Assembly: GCA_028571685.1 (NCBI GenBank)
Contig: CM053143.1
Location: forward strand, 154,064,329-154,128,328
DNA: 64,000 nucleotides
Source of the DNA: Heterohyrax brucei
Lineage: Eukaryota > Chordata > Mammalia > Hyracoidea > Procaviidae
Reading direction: 5' to 3'
Of the stretch, positions 54,585 to 64,000 are shown piece after piece. The notes under the pieces were generated by a model. The model saw only the letters and a program-made list of their open reading frames with translations. It made no database searches and had not been told where the DNA came from. Position 1 is the stretch's first letter. Every line of letters begins with the position of its first letter. The position numbers and the translations under genes are program-made.

Positions 54585-56607
54585 AATTTTGTTTTCTTGA
54601 TGTTGAGGTGCAATCCATGCTGAAGCTGTGGTCTTTGCTCTTCATCAGTAAGCGTTTCGCACCCTATTCACTTTCAGCAAGGCACGTTGTGTCATCTGCA
54701 TATCACAGGTTATTCATGATTCTTTCGCCAATCCTGATTATTCATTCTTCATGTAGTCCAGCTTCTCAGATTAATTGCTTGGCATACAGTCAAAAGATAT
54801 GGTGAGAGGATACAACACCGACACACACCTTTCCTGACTTTAAACTGTGCACTGTCCCCCTATTCTGTTTGAAGAACTGCCTCTTGATCCATGTATAGAG
54901 TCCTCATGAGTGCAATTAAGTGCCCTAGAATTCTCATTCTCCACAATGTTATCCATGATTGGTTATGATCTACACCATCAACTGTCTTTGCATGGTCAAT
55001 AAAACACATGTAAACATCTTTCTGGTATTCTTTGTTTTCAGCCAAGATCCATCTGACATCAGCAATGATATCCCTGGTTCCACATCTGCTTCTAAATCTG
55101 GCTTGAATTTCTCTTTCAATACACGGTTGTAGTTGCTTTTGAATGATCTTGAGTAAAATTTTACTTGTGTATAATAGCAGTCCTATTGTTCAATAATTTA
55201 TGTATTTGGTTAGATCACCTTTCTTGGAACAAGGCATAAACATGGATCTTTTTCAGTCAATTGGGCAAGTAGCTGTTTTCCAAATTTCTTGGCATAGATG
55301 AGTAAGCATTTTCGGTCCTGCATCTGTTTGTTGAAACATCTCAACTGATAATCCATCAATTCCTTGAGCCTTGTTTTTCACTAATGCCTTCAGTGCCTTC
55401 GACTTCTTCCTTCAGTACCACTGATTACTGATCGTATGCTACCTCTAGAAATGGTTGAATGTCAATCAGTTCTTTCTGGTATAATGACTGTGTATATTTC
55501 TACCATCTCCTTTTGGTGCTTTCTGAATCACTTTACATTTTTCCTGTAGAACCCTTCACTATTGCAACTTGGATCTTGCATTTTTTCTTCTGTTTTTTCA
55601 GCTTGAGACATGCAGAGCATGTTCTTCCCTTTTGGTTTTCTATCTCCAGTGCTTTGCACATGTCATTATGATACTTTATTTTCTCTTCTTGTGCTGCCCT
55701 TTGAAATCTTCTGTTCAGCTCTTTGACTCCATCATTTCTTCCTTTAGCTTTAGTTACCTGATGTTCAAGAGTGACTTTCAGTCTTTTCTGACATCAAATT
55801 TGATTTTTCTTTCTTGTCTTTTTAATGACGCCTTGCTTTCTTCATGTATGAAGTCTCTGATATCATACCACAACTTGTCTGGTCCTCCATCTTTAGTGTT
55901 CTACACATCACATCTATGCTTGAGGTGATCTCTAAACTCAGGACCAGTAAGCAGGATCGTTACAAATGGAGAAACGATTGAGGTTGTCAAGCATCTCATT
56001 TTACTTGGTCCCATAATCAACACCCATTGAGTATAGAGTAAAAAAATGAAATGATACATTGCTTTGGAAAAATGTGCTGCAAAAGACTTCTTTAAAGTGT
56101 TAAAAAGCTATCACCTTGAAGTGCACTTGACCCTAGCCATGATATTTTTTGATCCACCTGACTTGACGGCACTTGGCTGCCTGGATCATATGCATGGGAA
56201 AGCTGGACAATGAATAAGGAAGACAGAAGAATTAGCACCCTTGAATTGTGATGTTAGGGAAGAATATGAAATATACCATGGACTGCCAAGAGGAAAAACA
56301 GATCTGTCTTGGAAGAAGTATAACCAGAGTGCTCCTTGGAAGCAAGGATGGTGAGACTGAGTCATACGTACTTTGGATATGTCATCACAAGTGATCAATC
56401 CCTGGAGAAGGACATCATGCTTGGTAAAGTAGAGGGTCAGCAAAAAAGAAGACCTCCTAGGAGATGGACTGACACAGTGGCTGCAACAATGGGTTTAAGC
56501 ATAATAATGATGGTGGCATGGTGCAGGACCAGACACTGTTCAGTTCTGTTGCACATAACGTCACTGTGAGTTGAATCTCACTAAGTGGCACCTAACAACA
56601 ACAACAG
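54585..56607 (+). mobile_element. RTE insertion with 5' inversion (twin-priming form)
   Basis: 54585-55951 reads on the minus strand from TTGTTTTCTTGATGTTGAGG up to the mid-element. 55952-56607 reads on the plus strand from ACAAATGGAGAAACGATTGA to the tail CACCTAACAACAACAACAG. In a whole RTE these two edges are neighbours (only about 25 bp missing), so this is one insertion with an inverted 5' part. A 29-bp SINE-tail micro-insertion lies at 56155-56183. Confidence 0.88.
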
Positions 56608-56689
56608 TATATGTGGGAGAGTTTCAAGGAGATTATTTTAAGGCATAGAGTAATGGAAAAAGTTACAGAGGTGTTAATAACAGATAACA

Positions 56690-56985
56690 TTAGTTGACAC
56701 TTCACCAAAACCAACCCAAACTCATTGCCCCTGATATGATTCCAACTCAACAACATTTGGGTTAGTAGTGAGTGCTTATCCACTTAGCCACTGGAACTGC
56801 TTTACTGACCTTCACTGTGTGCCAAGTACTGATGAATGGTTTTATATGTATTAACTTGTTGAATACTCACAACACCTTATATTGTTATTCTTATTTATAT
56901 TTGAAGCAAATGAAGCAGAAAGAAATTAAGAAGGTTGCTCTAGGGAGCGTGCAGCTGTCAAGGGTGCAGCAAGGATTGGAAGTGA
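56690..56985 (-). repeat. MIR SINE, interrupted by AfroSINE
   Basis: GTGTGCCAAGTACTGATGAA, ACTTGTTGAATACTCACAAC and AGCAAATGAAGCAGAAAGAA follow reversed MIR order. AfroSINE at 56706-56803. Confidence 0.75.
56706..56803 (-). repeat. AfroSINE, internally deleted
   Basis: AACTCATTGCCCCTGATATG tail joined directly to head sequence TTTGGGTTAGTAGTGAGTGC; the middle is missing. Confidence 0.75.
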
Positions 56986-57039
56986 AGCAAGATCCTGGAG
57001 AACTTAACATGTTTCCTTAACATGATTTAGTCTGTAGGT

Positions 57040-57440
57040 GATGGGAAACAACTCAAACATTTTAAGTAAGGGAGTGTGCTGATCAGGCTTTGAAAGTTTC
57101 TGTAGTCTTTTTTATTACACCTACTTTGGTTATTTTCTTTGTCTCTTATCTGTTTGGTTTCAGTGACTAGCACTAAATGTCTTATAAGGAGCAGGGCCTG
57201 TGAGCGTATCTTTGAAGGAATCACAGAAGATGGAAAGGTAGATGTGTGAGTGGAGGACACAACACTCAGTGACAGAGTGGGTGTGATGGCCACCAAGAGA
57301 GAAAAGTGACTGATATCCTTGACCCTGCAAAAGGATGAGAGGGGTAGCACATGGGGCCAAGCTGTGTCTGGGCAGAGGCACAGACAGGCTCATGAGCTTT
57401 GAAGACAGGTTGTGTTTCTTCCTCCTTCCATGGACTTTCA
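57040..57440. other. Unassigned, partly ancient repeat
   Basis: 57045-57110 resembles the start of the ancient repeat at 32863. A weak acceptor-like tract sits at 57140-57163. No gene. Confidence 0.35.
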
Positions 57441-57446
57441 GGTGCT

Positions 57447-57616
57447 TAAAAACCAAACCAAACCCGTTGCTGTCGAGTCAATTCTGACTCACAGTGGCCC
57501 TAAGGGACAGAGTAGAACTGCCGTACAGAGTTTTCAAGGAGTTTGGGGGAGATTCAAACTTCCAACCTTTTGGTTAGCAACCATAGTGCTTAATGACTAT
57601 GCCAGCACGTTTCCTC
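57447..57616 (-). repeat. AfroSINE, near full length
   Basis: AAACCCGTTGCTGTCGAGTC tail, CAGAGTTTTCAAGGAGTTTG body, head GCCAGCACGTTTCC. Confidence 0.9.
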
Positions 57617-57983
57617 TGAGTGATTAGCAGTGAACTATTGATAACAGCTATTGACTGTCTAACAGCACTTAGCAAAGAGGAGAGCACTTCACGTGAACTA
57701 GGAAACACTCACTGGTACGGCCAGTGCTTTCTGAAGGGCTCCGGCACAAGCCGTAGGGTAGCTTCCCTAGCACACACCACACTCACTTGCTCTCTGCTCT
57801 CTGCTCTATCTCTATTCCTGTAGAAAATGCAGTAGATTTAGTAGAGACTGAATCTCTGTGCAGACTTGTCATGTCTACAGTACAGCAACTTTTGTTCAGA
57901 GAGAGAAGAGTTCCCAATCACCTCTCCATTGGACTCTTCATAAGACTACTTGAGCATCCACACAGTAAGGCAACTGGCTTCTC

Positions 57984-58160
57984 CCAGAGTCTGGTGGTAT
58001 AGTGGTTAGGTGCTATGGCTGCTAACCCAAGTTTGGCAGTTTGTCTCCACCAGGTGCTCCTTGGAAACTCCGTGGAGCAGTTCTACCCTGTTCTATAGGG
58101 TTGCTGTGAGTTGGAGTCAACTTGATGGCAGTTGAGTTTCATTTTAGTTTTTTGGTTCCC
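57984..58160 (+). repeat. AfroSINE, full length
   Basis: GAGTCTGGTGGTATAGTGGT head, GAAACTCCGTGGAGCAGTTC body, GTGAGTTGGAGTCAACTTGA tail, T-rich end. Confidence 0.92.
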
Positions 58161-58440
58161 CCGCAGTCAGTGATCCGTGAGAGCAAGGTAGAAGCCACAA
58201 GGTGTTTTGTGATTTGTGGTTTGGTTTATCAGTTCCACGGTGTCCTATTTTTCACCATTCAGTATAGAAGGGAATACCCAAGAGCATAAATACCAGGAAG
58301 CAAGAATCATTGGTGGCCATCTTTGAGGCTGACTCCTACATCTTCCTCTAAATTTCTGTCATATTGCTATATTTTATTTTTCATAGAGAAGAATTTCTGA
58401 AATATATGAAATGATCTCACTTGCTGAGGCCCGTTTTCTC
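58161..58440. other. No gene seen
   Basis: No recognisable family. An acceptor-like tract ends at 58386, discussed under rejected items. Confidence 0.4.
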
Positions 58441-58444
58441 CTTG

Positions 58445-58550
58445 AGAAAGAGGAACGTAAGCTTCCTGAGAGAAAGAATTTTGTTTAAATGTATTACTGT
58501 GCCTCTGGCACTAGAATAGTGCCAGGTGTGTAGTAAATTCTCAATATCAA
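58445..58550 (+). mobile_element. L2 LINE 3' end
   Basis: GTAAGCTTCCTGAGAGAAAG, GTGCCTCTGGCACTAGAATA and GTGTGTAGTAAATTCTCAAT are the characteristic L2 3' end. Confidence 0.8.
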
Positions 58551-58559
58551 TCATAAGAT

Positions 58560-58665
58560 AGATACTATTACTATATCCAGTTTCAGATATGAATACAAAG
58601 GCTTAGAGAAGTTAAGAGTGTACTTGAAGATGTATAGATAGGAAGTGATGGAGCTAGGATACCAA
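58560..58665 (-). repeat. MIR-like fragment
   Basis: ACAAAGGCTTAGAGAAGTTA and GAAGTGATGGAGCTAGGATA match the reversed MIR core. Confidence 0.6.
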
Positions 58666-58821
58666 CTTACACAAAAGGATAGATATCAACACTCTACTCA
58701 GATTCATTGATTCCAGTGTAGCTGTTGTGCACGTGGAATGATGCTTGGAAGTGGAGACTAGTGAGTGAAGCATGCAGAAGCAGAGCTGAGAGAATCCCTG
58801 GGTAACTGAGAAATACTAGGG

Positions 58822-59180
58822 GAAGTGTGTAAGTAACAGTGTGTATGAATGGATGTGTGTATGGGCATGTTATATGTTTGTGTGAATGGGTGTGTTTTTC
58901 AGAAACCATGTATGTGAATATAGGTACCTTTATGAATGTAAGTATGGGTGATTGTGCATGAGTGTGTGTGTGTGCCAGGTATGTATGCAAAGGGTGTGTA
59001 TATACATGTGAATGGATATGTGTGTATGAAGATTGTGTATATGTGTATATGAGTGTGCACATGTGTACATGAGAGTATGTATGTACACTGTGAGAGTGTG
59101 TATGTGAATGATATGTGTACACGTGTGTGTGTATGTGTGTGGGGTGTGCATATGTGAATAAGAGAGAGAGAGTGTGTGTT
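58822..59180. repeat. Degenerate TG-rich minisatellite or low-complexity tract
   Basis: Variants of GTGTGTATGTGAATG recur over about 350 bp, ending in (AG)n and (GT)n. Its reverse strand reads as His/Thr/Tyr-rich open frames (58694-59220) that are artefacts of the repeat. Confidence 0.88.
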
Positions 59181-59361
59181 TGGCTATAGTAGCTGAGTCA
59201 TTGAAGGGGAGATAATACACTCTGATAGCTATTATGACATAGACCTGGAGACAGTACTTCGACGTTAGTCTTACTCGCTTCTAAATTTTTTGAAAAATTT
59301 ATCTCTGAGGAATATCTTTATTAGAATGACTAGGTAAATTTTCCTTTAAAAATCTTGCAAG

Positions 59362-59672
59362 CCTTCCTTAAAAAAATGGATATTGATATACCATTTGACC
59401 CAGTAATTCCACTACTTGGAATATATCCTACAGATTCAAGGCCTTTCACACCAACAGACACATGCACCAGAATGTTTATTGCAGCACAGTCCACAATAGC
59501 AAAAAGATGGAATCAACCCAGATGCCCAACAATAGAAGAATGGATAGGTAAACTGTGGTACATATACTCAGTGGAGCACTACGCAATGATAAAGAATAAC
59601 GATGATTCCAGGAAACATCTCCTAACCTGGTTTCAACTGGAAGACATTATGTTGAGTGAGAGTAGTCAGTGA
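59362..59672 (+). pseudogene. L1 ORF2p C-terminus, fragment
   Basis: Plus-strand frame with FLKKMDIDIPFDPVIPLLGI, RMFIAAQSTIAKRWNQPRCP, EEWIGKLWYIYSVEHYAMIK and a natural end at LSESSQ then TGA. It is open throughout and differs from the 34641 copy at only a handful of residues. The endonuclease and RT are absent because of 5' truncation, so it is not functional. Confidence 0.92.
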
Positions 59673-60723
59673 CAAAAGGACAAATACTGTATGAGACCTC
59701 TACGATAAGATCTCAAAACCAGACTTGTGTATAGAAGAAAAGACTTTTTGACAGCTGCAAGGAAGGGGAGGGAGGGAGGGAGGGCGAGGGAGGAGGGTTT
59801 AGTTTAGGTAGTTACTAGAAATCTAGTTGGGAGAAAGCGGTGACAGCACACATTAGGAACAAGAACAACATTAAGTGGACTTCAGCATAACTTGAGTACT
59901 CCTTCCATCTTAACTCAATACTGCAAGGATAGAGTAGCTGGGGCAGGGGACGGGGGACCATGCTCTTAGGCGAATTCCAGGCCAATTGGCACAACTAGCG
60001 TTTTGCTAAGAGAGCTCTCTGCACCTTACATTGGTGAGTGGCGTCTGGGGTCTTAAAAGCTGCCAAGCTGCCATCCGAGGACACAGCAAATGGTCCCAAC
60101 TCAGCAGGAACGGATGCTCACCGAGGGCCAAAATGGCATGTGGTAAAGACAACCGAGAAGACGGAGAGACCCACAAGAGTGGGTGCCTACATCGACCTGA
60201 GACCGGAAGAACCAGATGGTGCCCGGCCACCACCAGTGATAGCCACCACAGAGCTCACAGAGAGGAGCCTCACTGGCAACACAAGAATAAAAAGAGGTGC
60301 ATCATGAGATCTCCACTAAAAGACCTCAATTGATGGTCCAGCGGTTTTGGGGTTCCTCTGAGAGCATGGCCCCCGGCCCTGATGCTGCCCGTTCCCATAA
60401 ATTATAACAAAGGTCCACTCTTGGACAGGAATGGAATGGACTTGGCAATGCAAAGTAACCATATATTGGAAGCACTTTATGGTTCTATATATCTATAAGA
60501 TATCATCTTGCTGACCTCTGGCTGGAGGAAGGGGAGTGGACGGAGCGGAGGGGAAAGGAGACTGTTGGGAGGATGTGACATGTATGGAGCAGAGAGGAGT
60601 AGTGTGCAGTCACCGGACAGGGAGAGCAGTGGAAGCTGCATATAGGGGGGCATGTAAATTTACACGTGAATGTACATTTTCACTCAGCTATGTTAAATAA
60701 AAATAAAAAAAGAAAAAAGAAAA
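59362..60723 (+). mobile_element. 5'-truncated L1 with 14-bp TSD (one mismatch)
   Basis: AAAAATCTTGCAAG at 59348-59361 and AAAAATCTTCCAAG at 60724-60737 flank it. It has the ORF2 end, a GGGAGGGAGGGAGGG block at 59766-59785, a 3' UTR closely matching the L1 at 34641, and an A-rich tail. Confidence 0.94.
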
Positions 60724-60737
60724 AAAAATCTTCCAAG

Positions 60738-61615
60738 TAATTTAAGTACTTATTTGACTAGCAAGAATATTGCCAAATCACACAGTGGATTGCTAACTTG
60801 ATTGTTTATGGGGAATTATCTATTTTCTAGATTTGCCAGAAAAAGTTAATTACTGTCTGTGGGCCACCCGCTCTCCATTCTTCTTCTCAGCCTCCTGAGG
60901 TATTCTCAGCCTCTTGGTATTCATCAAACACACAGTGAGTTCCTCTTAGAACAGTGTATTACTTACCCCTTCTCCAGGCCTGGAAGATTGAAATCTGGGG
61001 TAGGAATGGTTATTAAAGTCCCTTAGTTACTCTCCTTCTGAATACTCTGAAGCATCTTGAATACTAAGTTTGGTAGTAAGTGGTGTTCTGTTTGAGAGGG
61101 ATCTTTGCTCTTTGCATGAGATCAGGGTGGGATCCAGGAGTATGGCTAGAGAAGCTGAAGGTTGGCTTTGATCTTGACTTGAAGCAAAAGTGGTGGTAGT
61201 CCCTGAAATTTCTCTAAAGCCCAGCCCAGTTCATGAAAATAGGAAAGTGGAGAGAAATCTGGTATAGCAGTCCTACCGAGGAAACACAGATCAAGTTGTT
61301 GTTATTGTTTTTTTTTTAAATTAAAAGTATCCTCAGAAACCTTTGGGTAGCTGTGGTTAGACCAAACACAGATCGGGCTAAAAGTATTAAATAAGCTTCT
61401 GCCTTAAATAATGAGTTTGTCTTCACTAGCATTAGTATAGCTAGACCAAGACTGAATAGCAATGTATCAAACAAAATGCCATTCTCCTTGATACACATTA
61501 GGCCAAAGTTCATTTGAGGAAGATTTTACTAGGACCTCTCGTCTCCTTTCTCATGACTCCCAGTGGGTAAGAGGAGAGAACTTCAAGTTTGACTACTTCA
61601 GTTTGTGCCCTGGAA
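60738..61615. other. No gene seen
   Basis: Single-copy DNA with a T-run at 61308-61316. No exon I can support. Confidence 0.45.
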
Positions 61616-61617
61616 AC

Positions 61618-61775
61618 ATGATGTTTGGCAGTTTATTTAACTTTTCTGTGTTTCAGTTTCCTCAAAGGTAAAATGGCAATAATAATTGTTCTCACTTCAC
61701 ACACAATCATGAAGGTGAAATTGAAATAAAACAGATGCATACACATAAAGCTCTTAGAACTACATGTTACATTAA
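61618..61775 (+). repeat. MIR SINE
   Basis: TTTCTGTGTTTCAGTTTCCT, CAAAGGTAAAATGGCAATAA and CATAAAGCTCTTAGAAC follow the MIR core and tail. Confidence 0.75.
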
Positions 61776-61804
61776 AGAATTAATTTAACAAACATACGTA
61801 TATG

Positions 61805-61905
61805 GAACAGTAGAGACTGCTGTGTGCCAGGCACTGGAGAACGGTGAAGAAGACCCAGCTCTAGGTTCATAAAATACACACTGTAGTGGAGATGTATGGC
61901 TAACA
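61805..61905 (-). repeat. L2/MIR-type ancient fragment
   Basis: CTGTGTGCCAGGCACTGGAG and AAAATACACACTGTAGTGGA recall the antisense end of L2-type repeats. Confidence 0.5.
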
Positions 61906-62029
61906 GCCATGCGTGTATAGACTAACAGCCTTCCAAGAATGTTCACATTGGAATTCCTGGGACCTGTGTATGTTTAAGTTAGATAGCAAGTTGGAATTAA
62001 GGTTGCTAATCAGATGACTTGCCAAGACC

Positions 62030-63025
62030 ATATATCATTTGATTTCCTGACTGCTGCTTGATCGTCGATCCAAGTAGAATGAAATCCTTGAGAACTTCAA
62101 TTTCTTTACCATTTATCACGTTGCTGTTTGTTGTGAAGCTTTTTGTTTTCTTCACATTTGGGCACAAGCCTAATAAATGGCAAAGAAACACCCATGGAAG
62201 CAGCAGTCAAGACTTGAAATACTGTATTACATTGTGCAAATTTACTGCAAAAAGATCTCTTCAAGGTTTTAAAAAGTGAAGATGTTACTTTGATGAATGA
62301 GGTGTGTGGCGAGCCGGCCCACACCCCCCGAGCGGCCGCACCCAAAGATGGCGCCTTGGCTTGTAGCCACACCCAGACCCAGAGACCTTAGAGCAGTAAA
62401 CATCTTGCCTGCGCATGCCTGGGACACGCCCTAGCCCGTACGTGGGCCAGTAGTGATTGGCTGATTCATTCCGTATATAAGTGGAACTACTGGAAATAAA
62501 CGCTCTCTCTGCTTGAAGACCAGAGGACGTGGTGTTGGTCTGTTGCTGTCACTCCGCCGCAGGTCGGTATCGGGGGGATAGCGACAGAGGTGTGCCTGAT
62601 TCGTGCCATGGTCTTTTCAATCACCTCACATGCATGTGAAAGTTGGACAGTGAAAAACATAGGCAAAAGAAGAATTGAAGCCTTGATTTGTGGTGTTGGT
62701 GAAGAATATTGAATATACTGTGGACTGCCAGAAGAATGAGCATTTCAGTTTTAGAAGAAATACGTCTAAAATGTTCCCTAGGAGTAAGGTCAGCAAAATT
62801 TTGGACCCAACATCAGGAGAGACCAATCACTAGAAAGGCCGTTATGCTGGTAAACTAGAAGAGATCAGGAAACACCAGGGAACTCCTCAGTGAGATAGAG
62901 TGACACAGTAGCCATGACCATGTTCTCAAGCATACACATAATCAGGCCAGTGTAAGACTAGGCAAGGTTTTGTTCTGGTATGTGAGTAGTAGGCAACACC
63001 ATGGCAATTAACAACAACAATAATC
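62030..63025 (+). mobile_element. RTE insertion with 5' inversion, hit by an LTR
   Basis: 62030-62172 reads on the minus strand (GATTTCCTGACTGCTGCTTG; TTTTTGTTTTCTTCACATTT), and from about 62173 the plus strand (CACCCATGGAAGCAGCAGTC) continues to the tail AATTAACAACAACAATAATC. The solo LTR at 62305-62586 sits inside it. Confidence 0.82.
62305..62586 (+). mobile_element. Small CpG-rich ERV2-type solo LTR with 6-bp TSD
   Basis: 282 bp, TGTGGCGAGCCGGCCCACAC to GGGGATAGCGACA. GAGGTG flanks it at 62299-62304 and 62587-62592, and the RTE text joins cleanly when the LTR and one GAGGTG are removed. TATATAA at 62474-62480 is followed by AATAAA at 62495-62500. An AAGATGGCGCC word (YY1-type) lies at 62345-62355. 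CpG density is far above the rest of the window, a sign of youth. Confidence 0.88.
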
Positions 63026-63083
63026 TACTAAACTTAAGTAGAGAAAGTATGCTGTATCACCCAGGTGAGCCTGATGTAATCAT

Positions 63084-63458
63084 AGTTGTTAGGTGCCATT
63101 GAGTTGATTCCGATTCATAGACACCCTGTGCAAAACAGAACAAAACACGGCCTGGTTCTGTGCCACTCTCACAGTTGTTATGCTTGAGCCCATTGTTGCA
63201 GCCACTCTATAAATCCATCTCATAGAGGGTTTTCTCTTTTTCTCTGGCCCTCTACCAAGCACGATATCCTCCAGAAACTGGTCCCTCCTAATAATTTGTC
63301 CAGAGTATGTGAGATGATGTCTTCCCATCCTTGCTTCAAAAGAGTATTTTGGTTTTACTTTTTGTAAGACACGTTTGCTACCAGGATTCAAATACCAGCA
63401 GCTGAGCCTTCAAACTAAGACAGACTAGGAAGAAGGACCTAGAAGTCTACTTCTGAAT
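63084..63458 (-). mobile_element. RTE 3' end, possibly with inverted 5' leader
   Basis: GTTAGGTGCCATTGAGTTGA start, minus-strand 3' end to about 63383, then plus-strand RTE 5' leader (GATTCAAATACCAGCAGCTG; CAAACTAAGACAGACTAGGA) at 63385-63458. Either one inverted and deleted insertion or two fragments. Confidence 0.75.
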
Positions 63459-63459
63459 G

Positions 63460-63788
63460 TAATCATAATGGTCCTTAAAAGAAGGAAGAGAGGCACAGAA
63501 GACTGAGTATCAGAGTGATGCCACGTGAAATGGACTTTACCCACCACTGCTGGCTTTGAAGATGGAAAGGGGATATAAGCCAGGGAATCCAGGTAGCCAT
63601 TAAAAGAAGCTGGGAAATGTAAAGAAATAGATTCTTCCCTATATCGTCCAGAGGGAATACAGCCTTACTGACTACTTGATTTTAGCTTAGAGATAGCTAT
63701 TACAAACTTCTGACCCCCTAGAACTGTGTTGCTTTAAACCACCAAGTTTGTGGTGATTTGTCACAGCAGCAATAGGATACTAACATGG
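63460..63788 (+). mobile_element. MLT1-type LTR, 3' part
   Basis: GACTACTTGATTTTAGCTTA, GTTGCTTTAAACCACCAAGT and GCAGCAATAGGATACTAACA are typical of an MLT1 LTR end. The 5' part is degraded. Confidence 0.8.
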
Positions 63789-64000
63789 GGAGACAGGTAA
63801 GTCTCCTCAATGTACAAATATGTAATTTCAGGTAGTGCTAAATATTAAGAAGAAAATAAAACAAGATAAAGAGGCAGAGAAGGTAGAGATGAGAGCTCTT
63901 TTACACGGTTAGGGAAGGTAACACATGAAGAGCAACATTTGAGAAGAGGTTTGAATGAAGTGGGGAAGTAAGCATTCCAGGGAGGTGGGAAAGGCTTCAA
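63789..64000. other. No gene seen
   Basis: Purine-rich single-copy or ancient repeat sequence up to the window end. Confidence 0.45.

Noticed and set aside
58387..58456. Possible coding exon with acceptor TTTTTCATAG and donor GTAAGC
   Set aside because: The donor and downstream sequence belong to an L2 3' end (58445-58550), and the open stretch shows no recognisable domain. Probably chance.
58694..59220. Two His/Thr/Tyr-rich minus-strand open frames of 96 and 142 codons
   Set aside because: They are translations of a TG-rich low-complexity tract with no codon structure.

Overview
This is a mammalian nuclear DNA window, almost certainly from an afrotherian and most likely a paenungulate (elephant, sirenian or hyrax). 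The evidence is a dense load of tRNA-derived AfroSINEs, many copies of a BovB-like RTE LINE (AfroRTE type) whose 3' end matches the SINE tails, and L1 elements with a lineage-type 3' UTR. Ancient MIR, L2, old L1, MLT1 and MLT2 elements confirm a placental genome. I cannot choose the species from sequence alone.

I found no intact protein-coding gene, rRNA or functional tRNA gene. Every open frame longer than about 120 codons lies in, or overlaps, a transposon remnant or SINE sequence. The window reads as intergenic or deep intronic DNA. Three places in single-copy sequence carry splice or promoter signals and are listed as weak candidates: a possible exon at 7204-7290, a TATA box, ATG and splice donor at 19231-19333, and a strong acceptor at 22143-22163.

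Layout: 1-4.5 kb holds unique sequence and SINEs. 4.6-7.0 kb is an RTE copy with an inverted 5' end, broken by an L1 3' UTR. 8.3-9.2 kb is a MaLR-like LTR with part of its internal region. 9.2-12.4 kb is a nearly full-length dead RTE (endonuclease and reverse transcriptase on the minus strand). 12.4-12.9 kb is a 62-bp minisatellite interrupted by a short RTE. 14.2-15.2 kb holds L1 3' UTRs. 15.8-18.6 kb holds MaLR-like LTRs around a class I endogenous retrovirus relic with an env transmembrane fragment. 18.9-26 kb is the longest mostly single-copy part, with SINEs. 26.4-30.7 kb is a minus-strand L1 followed by a four-level SINE/LTR/SINE nest. 31-34.4 kb is unique and ancient repeat DNA. 34.4-36.2 kb is an LTR split by a young L1 with a perfect 15-bp duplication. 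37-41 kb holds an MLT1, an RTE, a (GC)n(AC)n tract and a mariner-like foldback element. 41-53 kb is a mosaic of old and younger minus-strand L1 with nested RTE, MLT2, MaLR-like and ERV2-type insertions. 53-59 kb holds an MLT1, SINEs and a twin-primed RTE. 59.4-60.7 kb is another 5'-truncated L1. 62-63.5 kb is an RTE hit by a small CpG-rich ERV2-type solo LTR, followed by a further RTE copy and an MLT1.

The elements do not form a cellular pathway. They form a retrotransposition ecology: the RTE 3' end is shared by at least two SINE families, which suggests they borrow its machinery. Nested insertions with intact target-site duplications let the order of events be read directly. I saw no evidence for a new cellular system. 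The best leads are the two ERV2-type solo LTRs, the foldback mariner derivative, repeated RTE 5' inversions, micro-SINE insertions and the candidate exon at 7204-7290.
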